Source: Jaapia argillacea MUCL 33604
Lineage: Eukaryota > Basidiomycota > Agaricomycetes > Jaapiales > Jaapiaceae
NCBI GenBank assembly: GCA_000697665.1
Contig: KL197715.1
Location: forward strand, 1,262,706 to 1,326,705
Direction of reading: 5' to 3'
DNA: 64,000 nt
Shown here: positions 34,600 to 44,233 of the stretch, one piece after another
Position numbering within the stretch: position 1 is the first letter of the stretch
Layout of the letters: each line of letters starts with the position of its first letter
Position numbers and translations under genes: made by a program
Notes under the pieces: generated by a model
What the model saw: only the letters and a program-made list of their open reading frames with translations
Told to the model about the DNA's origin: nothing
Database searches by the model: none

Positions 34600-35340
34600 C
34601 TGGCGGGGGCCATGAATGCTGATGAATGGAGATACGAGCTTGAGCTTTTGGAAATTCGTGACGCACGACTTCTTTCAGGAGGTTGAAGAATGCACCCCAG
34701 CAGTTTGAGCGGCGCTTGTACGTCCCGAGGCCGAACTATCCCTCAAAATCCTTCCATCAGAATCTTGTCCAAAATGGCATCTACGCCTGGCCACGAAGGA
34801 CGACTCCTCGGTCACGAGTATCTTTTTTGGGCCCCGGAGACCTAACCCTACCCGATCACGTTGCTTCTTGAAGGTTGGGTCGGAAAACACCCCAGTCCGA
34901 GCGAAAGGGCCATCGCGCCACTAAAACTTCATGTCAGCCGCCATTATTTCGACCCCAAATCTCGGAACCATCGCGGACTCACGCACCCACCAAAATGGCG
35001 ACTTTTTCGATCTATTCGACCAGTGTAATGGGGGCGTGATTGGGCGACAGATGCGGCTGTGGCGCCAAGCGCGAACACGAGGAACACTTCGGTAAGCGCT
35101 GGCAACGCGTCCCACAAGATCAAATCACGACCAACAATCACTTTTGGAAGAGATATGTCCAATCACTCACAACTTTGTGCTCCGCGACCGGAACATTATC
35201 AGGCGAATTTGTCGGAATTTTGGCCATGAGGGGGCCAATTCGTCAGCGATGATGCGAGCGAAACGACACAACTGGTCGATGGTCCGAGTATCGAAGAGCC
35301 ACATCACCGAAATCTTCACGCAACAGAATGTATCGGTTTG
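34600..35340. repeat. Duplicated non-coding segment X (left copy)
   Basis: Similar in reverse complement to 59740-60330 in the right module. Shared stretches include a GATAATGTTCCGGTCGC block, GGTCGTGATTTGAT, GTCCGCGATGGTTCC and GATCGGGTAGGGTTAGG. No reading frame is preserved between the copies beyond short pieces such as DNVPVAEH. It lies upstream of the Zn2Cys6 gene in both modules, so it may hold its distal promoter or a lost gene. Confidence 0.6.
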
Positions 35341-35584
35341 AATTCACAAACACCACCAATCGTTTCTAGAAGGGGAGGAGCGCAGAGTCAAAAGAAATGA
35401 GGATGTGGAATGAATAGATTTAGATTGACAGGAGGAAAGACGTCGTCATGAGAATCAACGCAGGGAACAGGTTTCGATCACTTGATTCTGTGACGGGTGT
35501 CTTATGGGGCTACCGGTGACTTCAAAAACCCACAAGGACTAGAGAGTGAGATGGAGAATGGAAGACCCTGCACGAGAATGCGTC

Positions 35585-37169
35585 CTAAATAACGTCCATA
35601 ACTAGTATCCGCGTGGGGGTAAACCTCCCTGCAGAACCGACGAGTACGAGGATTCGACCCGTCCCTTCATCAAAGCTACAATCAATGACCACTTCCAAGG
35701 GATCAAGGGGCACCACAAACGATCCACATCGTGTGGTCTTCGTAGCCAAGTCGTCCGAGGAGGTAGGAACGCAGAATGTACCAATGACCGAACAGTCAGA
35801 TTCGTCCCGACTGATCCCTTTCGTGAAACCAAGGATTAGTTTCGCGGTGGGTTCGGAGGTGATACCGTGAGATGGATAAGTCTTGATGGAACGTTCGCAA
35901 AAGTCGCGTGTGGATTGGATGATATGCATATGCGTTCGAGAACAGAACGCGAGGGATCTTGAAGGTGATCTGGAAGTTGAAAAGGAGTCGCCCCATAATG
36001 CTGGGCTGAAAGTGAATGGAGCGTCATGTTTCATTATGAGGTCGGTAGTCCAGATTTGCTCTGGTACGAAAACGGGTGGTGGACCAGATGAGACTGGCTG
36101 GCATTGGGGTATTTGATAGATGGTCGTGCCTTCCCCGTGAACGAATAATAGACGATGTCTCGATAGAAGAGAAACAGAGGAACTTTCAAAGTAACCCTGC
36201 CCATGACGGTACTCAGTAGGTTTCACTTTGGAAGAAGGATTTAGGGAAACTTACCACTTGCACTCTGCTATCGAACCTCATGACTGCGTGCTCTGCAACA
36301 TCTCCTGCGTCCGTCTGCTCCAAGATGACAGTGCGGATATAGATGCAGGGATTACCGTCCCGGTCAAAGTAACCAACTGCGATGAGGTTGCCTGCTGCGT
36401 ACGTATACGGGCAGCCGATGAGAAACAGGGGTGGGTCGGCAAACCCCACTAACTCGCGTGGCTTGATCATGGCAGCTGTGCTTATACATGGATTGACCAC
36501 GTCCACTAGAAAGACGTACGAACTAAAAGAGTCAGAAATGCTGAGAATGTGGAAAATGACACACGACTCACTTAATCGAGTGGTGGAAGGATGCAAAAAT
36601 CCGCCCGTTCGAGGAGAATGAGATATCACAAGTGTTGTAGCCTGTGATTATTACAGATGCGTGAAACGTATACACCGGTTCCAGGGATATTAGGCTTCGC
36701 AATTGTAGTGATCCATTCTCCAAAAGGATGAGCACCATCTCGCCACCTGGCAGTAACTTTACATCTTGAAAGGTCGATTCGTAAGGGATGCTGTGCATCC
36801 TGCGAATCGCGAGATCCTTTTGCTGCCATTTTTCATCGAGCAAAGCTGCTCTTATTGCACGCCTCTTAAGGTCGGCTGTTGACATGGATGGGAGCGTGCG
36901 CGCAATGTGGGGCTGAGGGACAGCCGTAAGGAGGTCCTTCATCTTTGTACTCCAGACATGACGATCACTCAATATGTCACGCAGGTCGCAGCAAGTCTGT
37001 AAAAAAAACAACCCGAATAAAGGGTCGTCCCGGCCGCTGGATGACTACGAAATCTTGGACTCACCGAACAGATGGAAAGAAAATCTCGCACGGGGAGATA
37101 ACGAACGACGTTGAACCAGACGTCAGCTGGAAGCTTTGTTACGTGTGGATATTGGTCGTGCCCGGCCAT
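35585..37169 (-). CDS. F-box protein with propeller-like C-terminal part
   Basis: Four exons read in frame. Exon 1 from 37169 (MAGHDQYPHVTKLPADVWFN, VVRYLPVRDFLSICS) joins to TCCDLRDILSDRHVW, giving a clear F-box at residues about 10-50. Next is a charged helix (RRAIRAALLDEKWQQKD), then beta-strand-like repeats (GGEMVLILLENGSLQLRSL, SFSSNGRIFASFHHS, YVFLVDVVNP) and a last exon from the YFESSSVSLLSRHRL region to RILVMDVI at 35585. The alternating strands suggest a WD40-like or other propeller domain, though no WD dipeptides are seen. Probably an SCF adaptor. It is single copy and unrelated to the expanded F-box family nearby. Confidence 0.75.
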
Positions 37170-37873
37170 TATTGTGGCAAGACGTCGATTTACCTTGATG
37201 CGAGCCTGAGCAGTTGAATCTTCACGGAGAAGACGTGTCGGCTGGCGATTGCGGGACAGGCAGGACCCCTGGCACTTGCACAGGCCCGTCCACCCCGGCT
37301 GGTCCTTCTATCAAGAATCTATTTCAGCTAGCTCCAGCGCTCTCCAACGCTCCAGCCAATCGTTTCATGGAGATCCCGAAATTGACCGCGAGTATTCGTC
37401 AAATGTCCGTATTTGCTAGATGTCGAAGAGGAATGGGAGCAGTGGGGGAACGAAATCGGGAGTTACGGTGGTAAAGAACCGAGGGTAGATGACGGCGGAA
37501 CAAAACGAGGTAGAAACAACGAGAAATCGATGATCAGTTGTGATGAGGGTTCCCGGGGTCATGACGGGAGGTGGCTAGCCGGTGAACATGCGGTTTGCGT
37601 CGTGTCGTGCGATGTTGAACGCTTGAGGCGCCAGAAGCCCGCCAGCTTCCAACCACCACTATCTGCTGTCCTCAACATCTCTTTCGCTTTCTGTCTTACC
37701 AGTTTCCATGTTTTCGTGTCTTTTACGCTCTTGGTTACCGTTGTAAGTCGCCTTTTGTTCCAATCTACGCCTTTGAACTCCCCGTTCGCCTTTTGTCAAT
37801 CAACAATATTGACCATGTATTGTGTACAGTGTTTAGCGATCTTTCTTTGGTTGTTTGATATATCACCACGGGC
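37170..37873. promoter_or_regulatory. Divergent intergenic region
   Basis: About 700 bases between divergent starts at 37169 and 37874. No gene supported. A pyrimidine-rich stretch near 37675-37800 precedes the plus-strand gene, as in many fungal promoters. Confidence 0.35.
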
Positions 37874-39886
37874 ATGGATTCTGCTCCGTTTCATACCCAT
37901 TGCTTCCTACCTCCAACCCACGTATCGGAATCAGGATCGCTGGCTTCCCCGCCTCGTGGATCCGACCCTTCAGCCAGAGCGTCTTGTGCATGGCCACATC
38001 TCGCTGCTGAATTTTGCGATTCCAGTCATATCTTTAGCATCCCACCAATCGCTCCACACAATCTCCAACCATCGAATTTCCCGCAGCACAAACACACCTA
38101 CCTCGATCTCTCTTGTATAATACCATCCCCACCGCTTACCGGGTCCGATCTCAAACGTACAGTCCCTTTACCATTGGCACACGACCTCCAAACGACATCA
38201 CAGTTTACTTCCGGCAACATCCTAGACGTTCCTGTCATGCAAGGTGACGAGAGTCCCTTTTACTTGCCACCGACGCCACCAGCCACGTTCCCGCTTACGA
38301 GTCAAGCGCTGCCATCCCATCAAGACGAACTTCAGTTTCCTCCCGGCCCCAGCAATGAAGTCAGGGAGAGACGTTCGATTGAGGGTGATGCCTCATCATG
38401 GCCCCATCCGGATCTCAGCCCACATCTATTGACGCCTTTATCCCCCGATTGGAACTTTCATGGAATGTCCGACTACCAGTACCCACGAGAACATTCTGCT
38501 CTCATGTCACAACCTCCATTCACCGTCCTAAATCAGCCGAGCGGAAACTGGAATCTTCCTCCTCCCAGTATTTGTGGCACGTGGTTTGGTAACCACTCTC
38601 CGAGCGTCCTCCAAATGCTTCCCTCGCCGCCTGTCTCTTTGCCGTCGCCACAAGACGATGGGCGAACAGAGAGGTTACTCGAGTCGATCTCAAATTGGTC
38701 CGATGGTGACAGTGCAATACATTTGCCACCTTCCCCACGACCTAGGACATTCGGAGAATTGCCAGACGAAGACAGCGAACTGTCTTCGTTCCTCGATTTC
38801 GGCCAGCCTTCGTTATCGACGATGAACCCATCGGAGTCTTACGACGATCATTGGGTTGACGATATGGACCTCGATATCTCTTCGCCAAGTTCTCCTCATC
38901 ACGGCAGCGTTGGTCTTCCCCTATTCCCGGGTGATCTCTTGCCCAACCAAGACCCACCCGAGTCTCCGGCCATGAGAAGTTTCGCTTCTCTACCCGACCT
39001 AGACGATACGGATAGCGAATACTTCTCCACACCTTTGACTTCCGCGTCAGCTTCTCCTTCTAGAAGGTCTTGCACGTCCCTTCCAGATTCCGACTCGGAC
39101 GAAGCCCCAGTTTCCCCCCGTCAAACCATCCTATCTCTTCCGGGTGCAGAAACGGACGACGATCTCCTCCCTCTCGACCTCGACATACCTCCAGCTCTCG
39201 GTCTTCTAATCGTATCAGATCATATTTGCACCCCTTCTTCTCCCGAAGAACGGGAACCAGAAATAGAACCCGATATCTATGTTCCCCCATTCCTCTCATC
39301 CGACCCCGAAACCTCACAGCTATGTGACCTACGCAAACGGTTCATCGCATCTGAGCGTGCCGCTCGACGTGCAGAAGTAGAGTTTGCTGAGCGAGCTAGC
39401 AATGTTGCTGCTGCTTTGTTGGCGACGACGTATGAGATTGACGCGACTACTTGGGATGATAGGGTTGCATGGAGGAAAGAGTTGAAGCAGGCGAAGGATC
39501 GACAGGCTGCTGCGAGGAGGTTGAGGAAGAAGCAGAAGGAAAGAAGTAGGGAAGTGGGTGCACTGTTGACTTTGAAGGTCGCTGAGAAGAGCGCTGCTCT
39601 TCGGGAAGAAGCTGGATTGACTGAAGGGAAAGAGGGAGTGCAGGTTGATGAGCAGCTGCCTTCTGGTGAAAGTGAGCAGCCGGTCGTGGTTACAGAAGCG
39701 GCCGACTCCTCGTATGCTCAAGGCATTCGGAATAACGTATCGCAACTCGTTGCGAAGATGGTATTGAAACGTCGTGAATCGTTCAGGCCCCTGACAAGTC
39801 GCACTCGGATGTCAAGTTATCGTAGAAAATCGTCGCTTTCGCAATCTTCTCCTGTGGAGGATCATCTCCACAGCGATGAATTCTAA
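37874..39886 (+). CDS. Basidiomycete protein of unknown function with conserved C-terminal coiled coil
   Basis: A single 670-residue frame with no intron. The first 490 residues are disordered, rich in Ser, Pro and Asp (SPPLTGSDLK, PTPPATFPLTS, DMDLDISSPSSPHHGS). From about residue 495 a highly charged helical region follows: LRKRFIASERAARRAEVEFA, RASNVAAALLATTYEID, TTWDDRVAWRKELKQAKDRQ, ARRLRKKQKERSREVG. I recall similar C-terminal segments in uncharacterised agaricomycete proteins but no named domain. The Arg/Lys-rich part could be a nuclear localisation signal or bind nucleic acid; this is inference. The start at 37874 is the first ATG of the frame. Confidence 0.7.
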   Translation: MDSAPFHTHCFLPPTHVSESGSLASPPRGSDPSARASCAWPHLAAEFCDSSHIFSIPPIAPHNLQPSNFPQHKHTYLDLSCIIPSPPLTGSDLKRTVPLPLAHDLQTTSQFTSGNILDVPVMQGDESPFYLPPTPPATFPLTSQALPSHQDELQFPPGPSNEVRERRSIEGDASSWPHPDLSPHLLTPLSPDWNFHGMSDYQYPREHSALMSQPPFTVLNQPSGNWNLPPPSICGTWFGNHSPSVLQMLPSPPVSLPSPQDDGRTERLLESISNWSDGDSAIHLPPSPRPRTFGELPDEDSELSSFLDFGQPSLSTMNPSESYDDHWVDDMDLDISSPSSPHHGSVGLPLFPGDLLPNQDPPESPAMRSFASLPDLDDTDSEYFSTPLTSASASPSRRSCTSLPDSDSDEAPVSPRQTILSLPGAETDDDLLPLDLDIPPALGLLIVSDHICTPSSPEEREPEIEPDIYVPPFLSSDPETSQLCDLRKRFIASERAARRAEVEFAERASNVAAALLATTYEIDATTWDDRVAWRKELKQAKDRQAAARRLRKKQKERSREVGALLTLKVAEKSAALREEAGLTEGKEGVQVDEQLPSGESEQPVVVTEAADSSYAQGIRNNVSQLVAKMVLKRRESFRPLTSRTRMSSYRRKSSLSQSSPVEDHLHSDEF

Positions 39887-40181
39887 TATCATGGTGCGCT
39901 TTCATTCTCGCCCTCATATCTTCGCCCTTATCATTATTGACTTTGACTGGGAACGCTATAGGAAGAAGGAAACGCATTTGTACACTACATATCACCCATG
40001 CTTGCACTCATGTAGCTCTAAGTGGCGCACCCCACCCCTAAAACCCCAAACGCCCTCCCCTCTGTCCAATGTATGTGTTGTTGTGATTGTTATTATTGTG
40101 TGGGATCGTAAGTTAGTCAAATATAAATTGGTACCAGGCTATACTTCACAAGGTGAGTAATGGAGTTCGGATAAACAAGTG
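39887..40181. other. Convergent 3' intergenic region
   Basis: About 295 bases between the converging gene ends at 39886 and 40182. Nothing recognised. Confidence 0.35.
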
Positions 40182-41729
40182 TCAGGTCAAAAACTGAGGC
40201 GACATGGGATCATGAGGTCCAGTGCTCATGGAAGCGATATGTGACAATGTCTCCACCCCATCGCACGCTTGCGGTTGCACTTCCTCGTTCTTCACGCCAC
40301 GGTGATGGGTGGCGTAGGTCCTACAAGCCTCTCTACTCTTCACCAACTCTTCGTCCTCCCTATCCAGCGCGAATATCTCGAATCCAGGGAAGTTGTACTC
40401 CAATAACTTCTGGAGGGAGGGCAGGAGCGTCTTGTCCGGAGCGTACGTCCCCGAGTTATTGTCAATGACCAACTCCCACTCCGTTTGGTCATCTGGGGTA
40501 TCGTCGCTGAATTTATCCCATCCACCGGCGGGACGTGGATGGAATTCGCCACTGTATCGAACGGTGGTGGCGCAATTGCTATGGAGAGCATGCTTGGATG
40601 CAAAGTCCACAAAGAATGCGGCTCCGGTCTCGGAGAATCGGAAAGAATCATCGGTGGACGAGATGATGTAGGTGTAGACGGCGGGCTTGACTCGATGTTG
40701 GAATTGTGCATCTGCGTCACCGCGGCGGACTCCTCCGTGTAAGATCATGAGGACGTCTTTGGGTCGTTGATGACACCGAAACCGTTCTTGGGGCTGCGGG
40801 CATAGAGCAAACGATGACCGGCTTGGATACCCGAACGAACAGCTAAAGATGCAGGTCCTTCAAAGATTGACTGAGCTGCTTTGTACTTGCGGTTCCAATG
40901 TTGGACACGATCACCGAAGAAGAGTGGGATACCTGCCAGGAGCCCGTCCTCGTAAGTCCAATGATATCACAGCGAGGGTATGAGGGTACCTTTGATGTAC
41001 ATCTTCCAGGTCGAATACAGCCTATCATCGTTGATATTTGTTAAGCGCCCGACGGTCGGGGAGTAATGCCGAGAGAAACGGATGGGACCGTCAAATAGAT
41101 ACGGGTGGGCTTCGGGGTTCTCCCCCGATGGTGCTGATTCGATCTTATCCCCCATTAGCTCGACGAGGGAAGAGGGTAAAAATGGCTGGCTTACCTTCAA
41201 CCAAAACGTCCCCCGAGATTGCTTGAACAGAGGTCCCTCTATCTCAGCCTCTTTGGCACCAGCAGAGACAGTCGTCTGAAATCTGCCGATGTAATCGTCC
41301 ACCGGACGACCTTCGTCCTTATCGCAAACTTCCGCTCGGAGAACAGCGTGAGTAGGTACGTTCTTGACCCTCCACAACTCGTTCCACACTGGCTTCAATG
41401 TAGTTGACTACACAGATGACCTGCAGGATACCACCACGACGCAGTGCTTCTTCTCATTACCACGTCAACCTGTCTGCAAAAGAAGCGAATAAAACGTACA
41501 CCATGCTGATCTTGTCGTCAAGCTTGGCAACGAAGTACGGATCAGCCAGCCCTCCGACGTCCATCCTGGGTAATCCAGATGCCCCAATGAACTGTATCGT
41601 AAGATCGACGTATGGTATGCCGAGCTTCATCTCCTCCGCGAAGCCTTTCGCCATCGACTTGGTGTCTCGCATCCCTGCAGTTACTTTGGATGCTGCATCG
41701 TGAATCTTTTCAATGAGGTGAGCCGCCAT
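40182..41729 (-). CDS. C2-domain protein with a possible frameshift
   Basis: Exon 1 from 41729 (MAAHLIEKIHDAASKV) carries the first half of a C2 domain: VDLTIQFIGASGLPRMDVGG, LADPYFVAKLDDKISM. After an intron come STTLKPVWNELWRVKNVP and DKDEGRPVDDYIG, completing C2. Then LYSTWKMYIKG is spliced to IPLFFGDRVQHWN, and a C-terminal domain with SEDSFRFSETG-like sequence (DDSFRFSETGAAFFVDFAS), ELVIDNNSGTYAPDK and LEYNFPGFEIFALDRED. This fungal C2 architecture is found in many agarics, from memory. C2 domains usually bind calcium and acidic membranes. Near 40755 the frame changes between GVINDP and DVLMILHGG with no plausible intron, so one base appears lost. This is either a damaged gene or a sequence error. 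Confidence 0.7.
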
Positions 41730-42650
41730 GGTATGGAGTGGATTCCTGAGAGATTGACTATGTTAGAATGCCCAGAATTGATTGTGCTGCAGGAGATTAG
41801 CTCGGGGATGATCAGTGTCCAAATGGCGCTAAATCTCGTTGATATTCTCGAACAGAGACTGAGAGTATACCGACGATGTGTAGGAAGTGGGAGGCAGGGG
41901 CAAAGGGGTTATTTCATTGAGACAATCTTGCTTGTGTATGCCAAATACCAAGCCAACTTTACTCGGGAACCTCGGCGCAACAGAGCAGAATTGGCGTCAG
42001 TCACGATCAAAGGATTGCACCTGATTGCCCACGCGCGTGGGCACGGAGAAGGGCTTGCTCCGAACCTAAGTCGCGATACGCGATTGTTCCACAACTCCCC
42101 GCTCAGCCTCCGACCTTCCTCTTCGTTGGAGTTGCAAGCGTAAATAACAGGAGACGTTGCTTGCGGGAACCAGGTTACTTATGTTCAATGGTATATTAGA
42201 TCAGAGGAAAGGGTTGTGAGCCTTCGTAGTCTGACAATGGGGAAGTTGGTGTGAAACGTGGATTCGGTTTGGTGGGCGTGCGGGCATCACGGCTCGGAGA
42301 TCCAGTGACACCGACAACTTAAGATATCCATCTCCACGAACGGAAAGTATTCCAAGATAGTCCGGTTGTATAATTGTCCAGCCATATCTACATATTAGGG
42401 AGCTTCGAGGAATCAGCCTCGTCCACGGCTCGGATTAAACGGTACTCACCTAGTAGATCTACATGGCCTGAATCCATGACAGATTCCGAGGGCAAAGCCC
42501 AGCGTGAAGCAACCACGGGATTGTGTCTGCGCCTTGGACAAGGGTATTAGGGTCAAGGAACTTAGTCGAGCTTTGTCCAACCCATTAATAAAGCAAAACC
42601 ACGCGAACACACGCGACTCTCCAAGGCCTATTGCTGATGGGAAGGGCAGC
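41730..42650. other. Intergenic region, nothing recognised
   Basis: About 920 bases. A 147-residue plus-strand frame starting at 41700 overlaps the C2 gene start in antisense. It has no recognisable motif and I do not regard it as a gene. Confidence 0.3.
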
Positions 42651-43317
42651 TCAAACCCAACACGATAGCTGCATCTCCGCGCGTCGCACGTAGTTCACCC
42701 AGCCGGGGAAGCTACAGATTACAAGTCAGCCAGCACAACGAAAAGCCACTGAGCTAAACATACCGAGCCTCAGCCCAGATGCCTATCCTGTCGCCCTTCC
42801 TCAAGGCCTTCAAGATCTCATGGTCCGCCTCCCAAGTGACTTCATGTCGTTGCCAATCCATCACAGGATGCCGATTAGTCGCGACTCTACACTCTGTCCC
42901 GAGAGTCCCATCTCCCCGCAGGATCTTTGCATCGAACCAAGTCCAACTGTCCAAATGCAACCCACAATGATAATGCCAGTAAACGCTCCATCCTTTGTCG
43001 TAACTCTCGACCTTGATAATCAACTTCTTTACGCGATGCAAGATGGGTGGGGAGAGAAGGTAAAGCATGGAAGCATTCTGAAGTTCGACTGGGACGATGG
43101 AGCGGGATGAGATGAGAGTGAAGTAACCGGCGAGATTCAGGATGTCATCAACGAGCTCGATGGGTAGGCGACGGAGAAGGAGGAAGCGAGCACGTTGGAT
43201 ATCACTTGGAGCGGGATTAAATGGTGCGGCAGGATGATGGAAGGGGAGTCGAGGGAGGTAGTTATTGAGCGATGTTAAGAAACTCGAAATAGTAGTCTTC
43301 GTATGATGATGTGCCAT
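42651..43317 (-). CDS. Small fungal protein with F-box-like helix, unknown function
   Basis: Start at 43317 (MAHHHTKTTISSFL), exon 1 to 42764, a 52-nt intron, exon 2 from 42711 to the stop at 42651, ending ARFPGWVNYVRRAEM and LSCWV. An N-terminal segment LLRRLPIELVDDILNLAGY resembles an F-box-like helix pair. The middle has conserved aromatic residues (SVYWHYHCGLHLDSWTWFDA) and HEILKALRKGDRIGIWAEAR. Similar proteins of 200-300 residues are common in agaricomycetes, from memory, with no known activity. An upstream in-frame ATG at 43476 would add 53 residues of unconvincing sequence. Intact. Confidence 0.65.
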
Positions 43318-43624
43318 TTTGGTAGGCCTCCCGTCGAAAGAAGCCTCATATTTAGAGGTCGGAAGAATCACAGGCAATTTATTCACAAGCCCGTTCGCAG
43401 TGCCCTGAAGAGCCGCCCGTGTTACTTTGTGGTAATTAATGGATATGTCTGGGATGACCGAGAATGTCAAAAACATACCTATGATTAATCCACTCTAGAG
43501 GTGAGGCGGTCCATAGCGGGTCCATGGGAGTCCAGACACGGAAACCATGGTCCACTCAGTCCATGTGGTCTCAGGACCTCGGAACGGAAACACACTCTTC
43601 CGATGTTTCCGCCAAAAATGGGCT
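43318..43624. other. Intergenic region upstream of the small fungal gene
   Basis: About 300 bases up to the Pol III terminator of the tRNA gene. Apart from the likely promoter of the gene at 43317, nothing is recognised. Confidence 0.3.
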
Positions 43625-43639
43625 AAAAAGAGGGAAAAA
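43625..43639 (-). terminator. RNA polymerase III terminator of the tRNA-Lys gene
   Basis: Two runs of five T on the minus strand (43639-43635 and 43629-43625) begin 30 bases after the tRNA 3' end, as expected for Pol III. Confidence 0.6.
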
Positions 43640-43668
43640 TTGCAGGAACGACTCCCTGTATCTCCTGT

Positions 43669-44233
43669 AGCCCACCGCGAGGGTCGAACTCGCAGCCTTC
43701 GTCCTAAGTGCGCCGGTCTCGAGCTTGCGAGGGACCGGGGGCACTTGGGAAGAAGGCGCAGAGCGTGTGCTTGGTGAATTTACCGGTCCAAAGTACGCCG
43801 GTCTCGAGCTTGCGACCGGGGGCACTGGGTGAGGGCTGAGAGGGTGGACCTTGCGGAACACTGCCAGGCCCGAGCTTGCGAGGGATGGGGTATATATTGA
43901 GAGCGTGGATGCTTGGTGAGTGTGCCCGTCCCGAGCTTGCGAGGGGCTGGGGGCAGAGTGTATCCGTGTCGGTCCCGAGCTTGCGAGGCACCGGGCAAAG
44001 GCTGAGAGAGCGTAAGCGTGAGGCGAGATGAGCGCGAGACGGTTCCGAGTGAGTGTTTGAGCCGTCGGGAGTGTGGGTGGCATGAGCGAGGGGGTTCAGG
44101 CCACGGAGGCTGAGAGTGTATCTGTGAGGGGTATTACCGAGTGCAGCCTTCAGATCGCGCCCGGAACATGAATATGCTAGTTGGGCCCTGCCCCGGTAAG
44201 AGTCTGACGCTCTATCCGATTGAGCTAGGCGGG
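43669..44233 (-). pseudogene. tRNA-Lys(CUU) gene with a normal intron, split in the T arm by an insertion
   Basis: Positions 1-37 are 44233-44197: acceptor GCCCGCC, D stem GCTC/GAGC, anticodon stem TCAGA, loop CTCTTA with anticodon CTT. A 41-nt intron (44196-44156) sits between tRNA positions 37 and 38, the standard place. The gene resumes at 44155 with ATCTGAAGGCTGC, then about 450 bp of foreign sequence intervene. From 43691 it finishes with GAG-TTCGACC-CTCGC, acceptor GGTGGGC and discriminator T. Without intron and insert the total is exactly 73 nt. The stems pair fully (TCAGA/TCTGA, GCGAG/CTCGC, acceptor with one G-T pair). The A and B box promoters are now far apart, so the gene is probably silent or makes a dead transcript. 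Confidence 0.88.
43701..44151. mobile_element. Insertion in the tRNA-Lys gene: degenerate tandem repeat with 9-bp flanking duplication
   Basis: The insert plus one copy of its flanking repeat is 451 bp. GAAGGCTGC (minus strand) occurs at 44151-44143 and again at 43700-43692, exactly at the two broken ends, as in a target-site duplication. Inside are five copies of the core GCAAGCTCG (plus strand CGAGCTTGC at about 43731, 43812, 43871, 43930 and 43977). Each is preceded, at varying distance, by a C-rich ACGCTCT(C)AGCC-like piece, giving irregular repeats of about 45-80 bp. No terminal inverted repeats, poly-A or coding capacity were seen. The family is unknown. Confidence 0.7.

Noticed and set aside
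34921-35162. Minus-strand frame in segment X (GRDLILWDALPALTEVF) as a gene
   Set aside because: The right copy does not keep the frame, so coding is not supported.
41700-42143. Open frame of 147 residues on the plus strand
   Set aside because: It is antisense to the start of the C2 gene and has no motif or codon pattern that suggests a real protein.
44041-44151. The long distance between the tRNA halves as a giant tRNA intron
   Set aside because: A normal 41-nt intron is already present at position 37/38. The second break is in the T arm and is flanked by a 9-bp direct repeat, which fits an insertion better.
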